From Kitasatospora sp. CB01950 (GTDB taxonomy: Bacteria; Actinomycetota; Actinomycetes; Streptomycetales; Streptomycetaceae): a stretch of DNA of 64,000 nt. The notes beneath the pieces are model-generated. The model did not search any database, was not told the DNA's origin, and was given only the letters and a program-made list of their open reading frames with translations. The stretch covers positions 431,386 through 495,385 of the forward strand of contig NZ_LISX01000005.1 of assembly GCF_001905465.1 (NCBI RefSeq), written 5' to 3'. Positions 1-7,346 of this stretch are shown one piece after another (the stretch's first letter is position 1; every line of letters begins with the position of its first letter). Made by a program: the position numbers and the translations under genes.

Positions 1-149
1 ACGTCCTTGGGAGAGATCTCGACGCCTTCTGCGAAGACTTCGTCACCGACCGCGACACTGAGCGGTACCACCTGGATGCGGTGCCGGTCCACCGCTTCTT
101 GGGGCAGATACGCGGTGGAATCCGTGACGATCGCAAGGTGGCCGAGCAT
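1..149 (-). CDS. DegV family fatty-acid-binding protein, N-terminal part (cut by window edge)
   Basis: Only the first 49 codons lie in the window; the rest is beyond the left edge. The translation opens MLGHLAIVTDSTAYLP and continues with a VVPLSVAVGDE segment. This is the typical start of DegV proteins, in which the VTDSTA strand helps to bind a fatty acid. DegV (FakB-type) proteins carry fatty acids to a kinase or act as lipid-binding proteins; the role in actinobacteria is little studied. The ATG at 149 has a GGAGG about 12 nt upstream. That site lies inside a perfect 8-bp inverted repeat (152-159/164-171) that could hide it. Confidence 0.85.
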   Translation of the reverse strand, partial: MLGHLAIVTDSTAYLPQEAVDRHRIQVVPLSVAVGDEVFAEGVEISPKD

Positions 150-151
150 GA

Positions 152-171
152 GGCGGAGGTTACCCTCCGCC
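152..171 (-). promoter_or_regulatory. Inverted repeat containing the DegV ribosome-binding site
   Basis: GGCGGAGG and CCTCCGCC face each other with a 4-nt loop, directly before the DegV start codon. The Shine-Dalgarno bases sit in one arm. The sequence is certain; an effect on translation is inference. Confidence 0.4.
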
Positions 172-194
172 GAGCCAGGATGACAGTGCCCGCC

Positions 195-217
195 CTGTGG
201 TGGTTTGACCTCCACAG
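195..217 (-). terminator. Short hairpin downstream of the membrane-protein gene
   Basis: CTGTGGTGG and CCTCCACAG pair around TTTGA, with one T-T mismatch. It lies 50 nt after the stop of the gene at 267-1043 and before DegV. It has no T-run, so it is only a possible terminator. Confidence 0.3.
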
Positions 218-266
218 CAGTGGGTAACTCTTGCGTCGCGGACGGTGACCACCTCGTGACGCGGGG

Positions 267-1043
267 TCAGCGGTGGTTGGGCCCGGCCGGGTTCGGCTTG
301 CGCAAGCGGTCGGCGAGTCGGGAGAGCGGCTCGGCAGCCAGTCCGAGCAGTTCCTCGGCACTGGTCTGGCGACCGGCACCGATTCCCTTCCGACGGTCGG
401 CGGGGCCATCGGCGGAGGCGGCGCTCCGGGCATCGGCAGTGGGGGCAGGGCCGGCGGCAAACTCGGCGCCGCGGTCGGCGGCGGGCTCGGAAGGAGTCCA
501 GTGCCGCAGAGCTCCGGCCTCGTCCTGGCACTCCTGGCTGAGGCGGGCGAGCTCGTCGTCGGCGAACCGGCGCATGCGGTCCTGGGCGGCCCAGCGAAGC
601 GAATCCGCAGAGTGTGTGATCCGCTCGGTGCGCTCGCGCAGTTCGGGGAGCTTGGCGGTGACTCGACTGCTCATCGGCTCGCGTTCCAACAGGCGCAGCT
701 CGGCGTCGAGTTCGGCGGCGTGCGAGTCGAGCCGGGCGAGGAGCTGGAGCGCGTCACCGAGCTGACCGTCCTGCGGGAGGCCACCCTGCAGGACCTGGCG
801 GGTCGAGTCCAGCGCGGTGCGAAGCGAAAGCCGGAGGCCGGCGATCCTGCCTTGGTCGCCGGGCTTGGTGATGGTCTTCGCCCTGAGGGTGGCGTTCTCC
901 ACCGCCCGCTGGGCGTTGGAGCTGTGCCGCTCGACCTTGGCAGCCACGGCCTTCGCCGCCTTGACCGTCCCCACCACCGCCATCACCAGCAGCGTCACTC
1001 CGAGCAGCGCGACCAGCGCTACGACGATACCGAGCGCTTCCAT
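267..1043 (-). CDS. Membrane-anchored coiled-coil protein, function unknown
   Basis: 258 aa from the ATG at 1043 (GGAAGGTGGG upstream); a longer frame exists upstream but lacks a good ribosome site. Residues 1-25 form one hydrophobic helix, which probably anchors the protein with its body in the cytoplasm. Residues about 30-180 are rich in Ala, Leu, Arg and Glu with heptad-like spacing, suggesting coiled coil. The last 70 residues are Ala/Pro/Gly-rich and probably disordered. It lies between leuS and degV. I do not recognise a named family or any enzyme motif. Confidence 0.7.
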   Translation of the reverse strand: MEALGIVVALVALLGVTLLVMAVVGTVKAAKAVAAKVERHSSNAQRAVENATLRAKTITKPGDQGRIAGLRLSLRTALDSTRQVLQGGLPQDGQLGDALQLLARLDSHAAELDAELRLLEREPMSSRVTAKLPELRERTERITHSADSLRWAAQDRMRRFADDELARLSQECQDEAGALRHWTPSEPAADRGAEFAAGPAPTADARSAASADGPADRRKGIGAGRQTSAEELLGLAAEPLSRLADRLRKPNPAGPNHR

Positions 1044-1469
1044 CGGGAGCCCACCTTCCGCTCGTGACCGGCGGCGGTCCGCCGAGTGCGGCCCGTCCTG
1101 TCCACCGGTCTCCACCGTAGCTCGGCCCGGCAGCGGACAGCAGGCCTTCAACCACCGGGAGGACGGAGATCAGGGACAGCTCAGGGATTTCCCCCAAGCG
1201 ATCACCCGGAGACCGCCAGCACATAGCCGGCGCTCAATACCCCTACGAAGAACGGAGCCACCTTGTTCGAACTTCTCCACCGTTCCCCGCTTGTCGGACG
1301 AGCCGGATGCGTCCTGCTCCTTGCCCTTGTTCTCGCCTTCCCGCTCACCTTCCCGCTCCCGCTCGCCCAAGGCTCGGACGTTCCGGGTCCAGGAACGGCG
1401 AAGGGCCGGCCGCCCCAAGTTCGGGGCAACCGGCCCTGCCGATCTGGCGATGCCTCAGCGGAGGTGTCG
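1044..1469. other. 426-nt gap downstream of leuS: terminator and a possible frameshifted small gene
   Basis: This gap holds the leuS terminator (1403-1436) and, on the minus strand, two overlapping frames of 75-82 codons. One frame encodes a highly charged Glu/Lys/Arg segment; the other ends in a hydrophobic segment, VAPFFVGVLSAGYVLAVSG, and a stop at 1202. Neither alone looks like a complete protein. Together they would resemble a charged domain plus a membrane tail, joined by a +1 shift near 1262. I do not call a gene here. Confidence 0.3.
1403..1436 (-). terminator. leuS terminator
   Basis: GGGCCGG pairs with CCGGCCC, with an inner GCCCC/GGGGC stem. The hairpin starts 33 nt after the leuS stop. 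There is no U-run, as is usual in this group. Confidence 0.65.
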
Positions 1470-4343
1470 TCAGCCGGTGACGATGTTCACCAGCTTCGGG
1501 GCGCGAGCGATGACCTTGCGCACCTCTGCGTCACCGATGGCCGCGACCACGGTGGGGTCGGCCAGGGCCAGCGCCTCCAGCTCGGCGTCCGAGATGGACG
1601 GCGAGACCTCCAGGCGGGCCTTGACCTTGCCCTTGATCTGCACGACGCAGGTCACGGTCTCGTCGACCACGTACGCCGGGTCGGCGACCGGGTAGTCGGC
1701 GAAGGCCAGCGACTGCTCGTGGCCCAGGCGGCGCCACAGCTCCTCGGCGATGTGCGGCGCCAGCGGGGCGATCAGCAGGACGATCTGCTCGGCGACCGGG
1801 CGCGGGGTGGAGCCGCGCTTCACCAGGAAGTTGTTCAGCTCGATGGCCTTGGCCACGGCGGTGTTGAACCGCATGCCGGCCATGTCGCCGCGGATGCCGT
1901 CGATCGCCTTGTGCAGCGCGCGCAGCGTCGCCTCGTCCGGCGCCTCCTCGGTGACCACCAGCTCGCCGGTGACCTCCGAGACGATGTTGCGCCACATCCG
2001 CTGCAGGAAGCGGTACGAGCCGATCACGGCGCGGGCGTCCCAGGGGCGGGAGACGTCCAGCGGGCCCATCGACATCTCGTACAGGCGCAGGGTGTCGGCA
2101 CCGTACTCGTCGGCGAACTCGTCAGGGGCGATCGCGTTCTTCAGCGACTTGCCCATCTTCCCGGCCTCGCGCCGGACCTTCTCGCCGTTCCAGAAGAACT
2201 CGTCGTCGATCTCCTCGACCTCGGCGGCGGGCACCGGGAAGCCCCGGTCGTCGCGGAAGACGTCGGCGGTGATCATGCCCTGGTTGAACAGCTTGTGGAA
2301 CGGCTCGACCGAGGAGACGTGGCCCAGGTCGTGCAGCACCTTGTGCCAGAAGCGGGCGTACAGCAGGTGCAGCACGGCGTGCTCGGCACCGCCGACATAC
2401 AGGTCGACGCCACCGGCGGGCTTCTCGGCGGTCGGGCCCATCCAGTAGGCCTCGTTGACGGGGTCGACGACGGAGGTCGAGTTGACCGGGTCGATGTATC
2501 GCAGCTCGTACCAGCACGAACCCGCCCAGTTGGGCATGGTGTTGGTCTCGCGGCGGTAGGTCTTCGGGCCGTCGCCCAGGTCCAGCTCGACGTTGACCCA
2601 GTCCTCGTTGCGGGACAGCGGGGTCTTCGGCGAGGAGGTGGCGTCGTCGGCGTCGTAGGTGTGCGGCGAGTAATCGTCGACCTCGGGGACCTCGACCGGC
2701 AGCATCGACTCGGGCAGCGCGTGCATCGCGCCGGTCTCGTCGTAGACGATCGGGAAGGGCTCGCCCCAGTAGCGCTGACGGCTGAACAGCCAGTCGCGCA
2801 GCCGGAAGTTCACGGTGCCTTCGCCGATGCCCTGCTCCGCCAGCCAGGCGGTAATCCGGGCCTTGGCGTCGACCACGGACAGGCCGTTCAGCGACACCCC
2901 GTCGCGCTCGGAGTTGATCAGCACCGAGTCGTAGGTGTCGAAAGCGTCGTCCCAGCCGTGCGGGTCGTCGCCGCGACCGTCGGTGGGCTGGACCACGCAG
3001 CGCATCGGCAGGTTGAACGCCTGGGCGAAGGCAAAGTCGCGGCTGTCGTGCGCCGGGACGGCCATGATCGCGCCGGTGCCGTAGCCCATCAGCACGTAGT
3101 CGGCGATGAACACGGGGATCTGCTCGCCGCTGACCGGGTTGGTCGCGTAGGCGCCGGTGAACACACCGGTCTTCACCTTGGCGTCGGCCTGGCGCTCGAC
3201 GTCGGACTTGGCGGCGGCGGCCGCCCGGTAGGTGGCGACGGCCTCGGCCGGGGTCGCGGCACCGCCGGTCCACTCCTCACGGGTGCCGGCCGGCCACTCG
3301 GCCGGGACGACGGTGTCGACCAGGGAGTGCTCGGGAGCCAGCACCATGTAGGTGGCACCGAACAGGGTGTCGGGGCGGGTGGTGAAGACGGTGACGGTGT
3401 CGTCGCCGACGGCGAAGTCGACCCGGGCGCCTTCGGAGCGGCCGATCCAGTTGCGCTGCTGCAGCTTGATCGCCTCGGGCCAGTCCAGCAGGTCCAGGTC
3501 GGAGATCAGGCGGTCCGCGTAAGCGGTGATGCGCATCATCCACTGGCGCAGGTTGGACTTGAAGACCGGGAAGTTGCCGCGCTCGGAGCGGCCGTCCGCG
3601 GTGACCTCCTCGTTGGCCAGCACGGTGCCCAGGCCGGGGCACCAGTTGACCGGCACCTCCTTGGAGTACGCCAGCCGGAACTCGCCCAGCACCTCGTCGC
3701 GCTCGACACCGGTCAGCTCGGCCCAGACGCGGCCGCCCGGTACCTCGCGCTCGCCGGACTCGAACTGGGCGACCAGTTCGGCGATCGGGCGGGCCTTGGC
3801 GGCGTCCTCGTCGTACCAGGAGTTGAAGATCTGCAGGAAGATCCACTGGGTCCAGCGGTAGTACTCGGGGTCGATCGTGGAGATCGAGCGGCGCGAGTCG
3901 TGGCCCAGGCCCAGCCGGCGCAGCTGACGGCGCATGTTGGCGATGTTGTCCTCGGTGGACACCCGCGGGTGCACGCCGTGCTGGACGGCGTACTGCTCGG
4001 CAGGCAGACCGAAGGCGTCGTAGCCCAGAGTGTGCAGCACGTTGTGGCCGGTCATCCGCTGGTAGCGGGCGTACACGTCGGTGGCGATGTAGCCCAGCGG
4101 GTGGCCCACGTGCAGGCCGGAGCCCGACGGGTACGGGAACATGTCCATGATGAAGCTGTGCGGCTTCGTGGCGACGGACGTCCCGTCGGCCAGCGGGCCG
4201 GCCGGGTTGGGGGCGTTGAACGTCCCCTCCTTCTCCCACAGGTCCTGCCAGCGGGACTCGATCTCGGCGGCCAGCGCGGCGCCGTAGCGGAAAGGCTCGG
4301 TAGCGGCTTCGGCCGCGCCGGAAGCGGGGGTCGTCTCGCTCAT
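1470..4343 (-). CDS. leuS: Leucine--tRNA ligase
   Basis: 957 aa, a normal length for bacterial LeuRS. It charges tRNA-Leu with leucine in the cytoplasm. The class-I signatures are visible: an HVGH (HIGH-type) motif near residue 76 and KMGKS (KMSKS-type) near residue 730. A long inserted editing (CP1) domain with a TTRPDT motif lies between them, and an anticodon-binding and C-terminal domain follows. The ATG at 4343 is the obvious start. Upstream lies a 12-codon leader peptide with three consecutive leucine codons, then a terminator hairpin with a U-rich tail. This predicts that expression rises when charged tRNA-Leu is scarce. Confidence 0.98.
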   Translation of the reverse strand: MSETTPASGAAEAATEPFRYGAALAAEIESRWQDLWEKEGTFNAPNPAGPLADGTSVATKPHSFIMDMFPYPSGSGLHVGHPLGYIATDVYARYQRMTGHNVLHTLGYDAFGLPAEQYAVQHGVHPRVSTEDNIANMRRQLRRLGLGHDSRRSISTIDPEYYRWTQWIFLQIFNSWYDEDAAKARPIAELVAQFESGEREVPGGRVWAELTGVERDEVLGEFRLAYSKEVPVNWCPGLGTVLANEEVTADGRSERGNFPVFKSNLRQWMMRITAYADRLISDLDLLDWPEAIKLQQRNWIGRSEGARVDFAVGDDTVTVFTTRPDTLFGATYMVLAPEHSLVDTVVPAEWPAGTREEWTGGAATPAEAVATYRAAAAAKSDVERQADAKVKTGVFTGAYATNPVSGEQIPVFIADYVLMGYGTGAIMAVPAHDSRDFAFAQAFNLPMRCVVQPTDGRGDDPHGWDDAFDTYDSVLINSERDGVSLNGLSVVDAKARITAWLAEQGIGEGTVNFRLRDWLFSRQRYWGEPFPIVYDETGAMHALPESMLPVEVPEVDDYSPHTYDADDATSSPKTPLSRNEDWVNVELDLGDGPKTYRRETNTMPNWAGSCWYELRYIDPVNSTSVVDPVNEAYWMGPTAEKPAGGVDLYVGGAEHAVLHLLYARFWHKVLHDLGHVSSVEPFHKLFNQGMITADVFRDDRGFPVPAAEVEEIDDEFFWNGEKVRREAGKMGKSLKNAIAPDEFADEYGADTLRLYEMSMGPLDVSRPWDARAVIGSYRFLQRMWRNIVSEVTGELVVTEEAPDEATLRALHKAIDGIRGDMAGMRFNTAVAKAIELNNFLVKRGSTPRPVAEQIVLLIAPLAPHIAEELWRRLGHEQSLAFADYPVADPAYVVDETVTCVVQIKGKVKARLEVSPSISDAELEALALADPTVVAAIGDAEVRKVIARAPKLVNIVTG

Positions 4344-4385
4344 GGTCCTTCAGGCTCCATCGTCATCAGTCAGCGAACAGGCCGT

Positions 4386-4415
4386 AGAAAGCAGAAAGCC
4401 CCTCCACAGGAGGGG
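4386..4415 (-). terminator. leuS attenuator terminator
   Basis: CCCCTCC and GGAGGGG pair around a 3-nt loop (4399-4405/4409-4415). On the transcript the stem is followed by CUUUCUGCUUUCU (4398-4386). This is a true U-rich intrinsic terminator, rare in this GC-rich genome, placed between the leader peptide and leuS. Confidence 0.75.
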
Positions 4416-4429
4416 ACGCCACGCCGACT

Positions 4430-4445
4430 CCGGCCCTTGGGCCGG
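4430..4445 (-). promoter_or_regulatory. leuS leader hairpin (pause or antiterminator element)
   Basis: CCGGCCC/GGGCCGG with a 2-nt loop lies between the leader-peptide stop (4452) and the terminator hairpin (4399-4415). It is the likely first or alternative stem of an attenuator. Its exact partner in the antiterminated state needs folding to decide. Confidence 0.5.
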
Positions 4446-4451
4446 TCCTTG

Positions 4452-4490
4452 TCAGCGCGGCCGGCTAAGAAGCAGGCGCACGGTTCGCAT
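4452..4490 (-). CDS. leuS leader peptide (12 aa, Leu-Leu-Leu)
   Basis: The reading frame is MRTVRLLLSRPR and a TGA stop. Codons 6-8 are CTG-CTT-CTT. CTT is a rare leucine codon in such GC-rich genomes, so ribosomes would stall here when charged tRNA-Leu is low. It is followed by two hairpins, the second a U-tailed terminator, and then leuS. This is the classic layout of ribosome-mediated attenuation. There is no strong Shine-Dalgarno, but TACCCT lies 8 nt before the ATG and could be a -10 box giving a leaderless transcript. Arrangement seen; regulation inferred. Confidence 0.75.
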   Translation of the reverse strand: MRTVRLLLSRPR

Positions 4491-4742
4491 GGGCTCAGGG
4501 TACCGCACCCCCTCAACACCGTTTCGCGTCACCGCGTCAATCCCTCGGCCGCGTCCACCTCCACAACCGCGTCCGCGCCCCTGTCCAGGTCCGCAACCCC
4601 GCCCCTGCCCCCGTCTGCGTTCAGGGCCACGTCGGCCACCGCCCCCACGGCCACCGCACCGACCACTCCCCCGACCGCCCATGCCTCCGTTCCCACTACC
4701 ACTGCCCCACTCGCCCCGCCGAGTCGTCCACCTGGGCCGTCG
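4491..4742. other. Low-complexity gap upstream of the leuS leader
   Basis: This stretch is strongly strand-biased: the plus strand is C-rich, so the minus strand carries many G-runs (densest 4577-4613). The minus strand holds the presumed leuS promoter near 4500-4550, with a TTGACG at about 4535-4540. No protein gene is convincing here; the open frames are Gly/Arg or Pro/Thr-rich runs caused by base bias. Confidence 0.4.
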
Positions 4743-6035
4743 CTACGTCTCGGCCCGCATCGCGGTGTCGAACTCGCGCAGGGCTCGCGCCACGCGGGCG
4801 GACTGCATGCCGGCGGCGAGTCGGCGGGCCCGGTCGGCGGTCTGCTCGGCCTCCGTGCGTTCTTCGGTGCGGCGATAGGAGTCGGCGAGGCGGACCATCA
4901 ACAGCGCCTTGACCCGGGCGCGTTCCGCCGTGAGCGTCTCGATCGCAGCCTGCAGCAGACCGCGGGCCTGCTCGTGGTCGCCGAGCAGCAGGAAGCCCTC
5001 GCCGACCATGCCCTCCAGATCGGCGCGTTCCTGGTCGTGCCCGTCCAACCCCTCAAGTACTCGGAAGGCCCGTTCGGCGACGGCCTCGGCGCTGATCTGC
5101 TCGCCCTTGCGGCCGTGCGCCCGGGCGATCCGGCCGAGTTGCAGGGCCCGCTCACACGGTGTCAGCACGTCGTCGGCCGCGCGCAGCGCGGTGGACAGCA
5201 TCGCCACCGGATCCAGGCCTCGCCCACCGGAGTTGTAGGTCGCCTGGACGGCGAGGCAGCCGACCACGCCGACGCCGAGCCGGGAGTCGCCGGAGACGTG
5301 GGCCGCGCGCAGGGCCGCGACGAACGCGCGCTGTGCGGCGGCGTCGTTGCCCATGTCGTAGTTCGCCCAGCCGACCAGCCGGGCCAGTCGGCTGGCGGCT
5401 CCGTACAGTTCACGGCCGAGCGGCTCGTCGTAGCTGCCGAGTTCCAGCAGCTTCCCCACCATGGCAAGTTCGGCCTTGGCGAGGTCGAGGATCAGTCCGC
5501 CGCCGTAGGCGCGCTCCAGGCGTTGCTTGGACTCGTAGGACAACCGCAGGTCGGCCAGCTGCTCGGGGGCGATCCGCAGCGCGCCCTCGCCGCCGGTGAC
5601 GTGCGGCGGCGGGGAGGCCCAGTGCCGGGCCGCCTGCTCCAGCTCGTCGCCGCGGAACAGGTCGGTGAGCCGCACCGGCGCGCCGTCCGCGCCGGCCTCG
5701 CGGAGCGCGGTCTGCGCGGTGTCGGCGGTCCACGGGTCGGTCAGCAATCGGGGCGAGAGCATCTTGGCGCCCCGATTGGAGCCCATCTGCCCCCACAGCT
5801 GCTCGTACGTGACGGCGATGCCGACGCTACGGGCGAGGACCTCGCAGACGGTCTGGTCGTGCGGCGAGCGCGGCACCATGCCCCGGTCACGCCACTTGTA
5901 GGGCGCGGTGGAGCTGATCGCCATGCCGGGCGGCAGCACCGCGTTCACCTCACGGGCCAGCCGCTCCGGGCTCCATCCGAGCTGGTGGAGTATCCGGGCG
6001 AGCTCGTCGTTCCGTTTTCGCACCAGATCGGCCAT
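4743..6035 (-). CDS. HTH/TPR-type transcriptional regulator
   Basis: 430 aa from the ATG at 6035 (MADLVRKRNDELARIL); an upstream in-frame ATG at 6080 is less likely. The first 90 residues resemble the atypical helix-turn-helix domain of Streptomyces regulators (WSPERLAREVNAVLP, then a KWRDRGMVPR segment). From about residue 150 to the end it is all-helical with TPR-like pairs, as in the NsdA-like and other large TPR regulators of this group. The partner signal is unknown. It stands alone between the leuS leader and tRNA-Ala genes. Regulator class likely; target unknown. Confidence 0.75.
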   Translation of the reverse strand: MADLVRKRNDELARILHQLGWSPERLAREVNAVLPPGMAISSTAPYKWRDRGMVPRSPHDQTVCEVLARSVGIAVTYEQLWGQMGSNRGAKMLSPRLLTDPWTADTAQTALREAGADGAPVRLTDLFRGDELEQAARHWASPPPHVTGGEGALRIAPEQLADLRLSYESKQRLERAYGGGLILDLAKAELAMVGKLLELGSYDEPLGRELYGAASRLARLVGWANYDMGNDAAAQRAFVAALRAAHVSGDSRLGVGVVGCLAVQATYNSGGRGLDPVAMLSTALRAADDVLTPCERALQLGRIARAHGRKGEQISAEAVAERAFRVLEGLDGHDQERADLEGMVGEGFLLLGDHEQARGLLQAAIETLTAERARVKALLMVRLADSYRRTEERTEAEQTADRARRLAAGMQSARVARALREFDTAMRAET

Positions 6036-6088
6036 GGCACGACGGTAGCGGCCCCACGCGCCGGACGGCAGAGGAGCCACGTGAACGA

Positions 6089-6120
6089 CCGAAGGCCGCC
6101 CCTTGCGGGACGGCCTTCGG
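6089..6120 (-). terminator. Terminator of tRNA-Ala copy 1
   Basis: CCGAAGGCCG/CGGCCTTCGG, a 10-bp perfect stem with an inner CCC/GGG, begins 7 nt after the tRNA 3' end. Confidence 0.75.
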
Positions 6121-6127
6121 ACTACTG

Positions 6128-6200
6128 TGGAGCTAAGGAGAATCGAACTCCTGACCTATTGCATGCCATGCAATCGCTCTACCAACTGAGCTATAGCCCC
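6128..6200 (-). tRNA. tRNA-Ala(GGC), copy 1
   Basis: A 73-nt cloverleaf. The anticodon loop is ATGGCAT, so the anticodon is GGC. The acceptor stem GGGGCTA/TAGCTCC contains the G3-U70 pair that identifies alanine tRNAs. Discriminator A; CCA is not encoded. The gene sequence is identical to the two copies upstream. Confidence 0.97.
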
Positions 6201-6364
6201 GCGTTGTTACTGCTGTCATCCTTGGTTTCCCTTGCGGTTTCCCTTGGCGACATCGACAACTGTACACGGTTGACGGTCCAGGCCCTAATCCGTTCCGGGT
6301 GCTCCGGAGCCGACCCCGGAGCCTGCCTCGAAGGCGCCGCCGAAGGCAGTCCCGGAAACGCCGA

Positions 6365-6393
6365 AGGCCGCTACCCGTCTCGGATAGCGGCCT
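6365..6393 (-). terminator. Terminator after tRNA-Ala copy 2
   Basis: AGGCCGCTA/TAGCGGCCT, a 9-bp stem plus inner CC/GG, lies 14 nt after tRNA copy 2. It separates the copy 2-3 unit from copy 1, so copy 1 needs its own promoter in 6201-6364. Confidence 0.65.
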
Positions 6394-6406
6394 CGCGGAA
6401 CTGCTG

Positions 6407-6479
6407 TGGAGCTAAGGAGAATCGAACTCCTGACCTATTGCATGCCATGCAATCGCTCTACCAACTGAGCTATAGCCCC
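6407..6479 (-). tRNA. tRNA-Ala(GGC), copy 2
   Basis: Same 73-nt sequence as copy 1, with anticodon GGC and G3-U70. It is only 38 nt downstream of copy 3 and probably lies on one precursor with it. An 11-bp inverted repeat brackets the pair (6394-6404 and 6591-6601). Confidence 0.97.
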
Positions 6480-6517
6480 GCAACACTGACGACCACTCAC
6501 GGACCATCGGTGCGGAG

Positions 6518-6590
6518 TGGAGCTAAGGAGAATCGAACTCCTGACCTATTGCATGCCATGCAATCGCTCTACCAACTGAGCTATAGCCCC
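6518..6590 (-). tRNA. tRNA-Ala(GGC), copy 3
   Basis: Same 73-nt sequence as copies 1 and 2, with anticodon GGC and G3-U70. It is the promoter-proximal member of the copy 3-copy 2 unit. The leader arm of the inverted repeat (6591-6601) touches its 5' end. Confidence 0.97.
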
Positions 6591-6698
6591 GCAGTTCCGC
6601 GACTCCCGCCCCCGGTTTCCCGTCTGCGTTCCTCACTGCGAACGAGGAAGACTCTAGCTGGTCAGAGCCGGAACTGTGAAATCCGGGCCGGGTGGGCC

Positions 6699-7346
6699 TC
6701 AGGTCTCGTCGCCGATGACCGGCTGCGGGAGCGTGCCCGCGTTGTGCTCCTGGAGCCGCCAACCGCGCGCGTCCTGGCCGAGCACCGACCAGCAGCAGTT
6801 CGAGAGACCGCCGAAGCGCTCCCACAACTGCGGATCAATGCCCAGCAGTCGGCCGATCATGGTGCGGATGGTGCCGCCGTGGCTGACCACCACCAGGGTG
6901 CCGCCCTCGGGCAGCTTGTCGACGGCGTCCAGCACCACCGGGACGGCCCGGTCGGCCACCTCGGTGGAGAGTTCGCCGCCGCCGCGCCGGACCGGCTCGC
7001 CGCGCGACCAGGCCTCGTACTCCTCCGGATACCGCTCCCGGATCTCGGAGTTGGTGAGCCCCTGCCACTCCCCCGCGAAGGTCTCGCGGAGGCCCTCGTA
7101 GTGGTGCACCTCCAGGTCGGTGAGCGCGGCCAGCTCGGCGGCGGTGCGCCGGGCCCGCGTCAGGTCGGAGGAGATCAGCAGGTCGGGGCGGAGCGCAGCG
7201 AGCAGCCGAGCGGCCCGCTGCGCCTGGAACACACCTTGGTCGGTGAGGTCGACGTCAGTGGTGCCCTGGAACCGCGATTCGAGGTTCCAGGACGTCTGAC
7301 CGTGCCGCCAGAGGACGATGCGCGGCCCCGCCGCCGAGCGGCTCAG
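6699..7346 (-). CDS. Histidine phosphatase family protein (phosphoglycerate-mutase-like)
   Basis: About 215 aa. It has the RHG catalytic signature (IVLWRHGQT, the phospho-histidine site) near the start and the second histidine in VVVSHGGTIRTMI. Family members are phosphatases or cofactor-dependent mutases; the substrate cannot be read from sequence. The frame contains no ATG or GTG near the expected N-terminus. The best start is a CTG at 7346, overlapping the rsfS stop as CTGA, with GGGGGCGA upstream. It is the last gene of the nadD-LCP-rsfS run. Family certain, start uncertain. Confidence 0.88.
   Translation of the reverse strand: MSRSAAGPRIVLWRHGQTSWNLESRFQGTTDVDLTDQGVFQAQRAARLLAALRPDLLISSDLTRARRTAAELAALTDLEVHHYEGLRETFAGEWQGLTNSEIRERYPEEYEAWSRGEPVRRGGGELSTEVADRAVPVVLDAVDKLPEGGTLVVVSHGGTIRTMIGRLLGIDPQLWERFGGLSNCCWSVLGQDARGWRLQEHNAGTLPQPVIGDET

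Noticed and set aside
4577..4613. G-quadruplex on the minus strand
   Set aside because: Three G-runs are close together but the fourth needs a loop of about 15 nt; it is more simply part of a base-biased stretch.
6121..6600. Regularly spaced identical sequences, as in a CRISPR array
   Set aside because: The repeats are 73-nt tRNA-Ala cloverleafs with unequal spacing; there are no spacers or cas genes.
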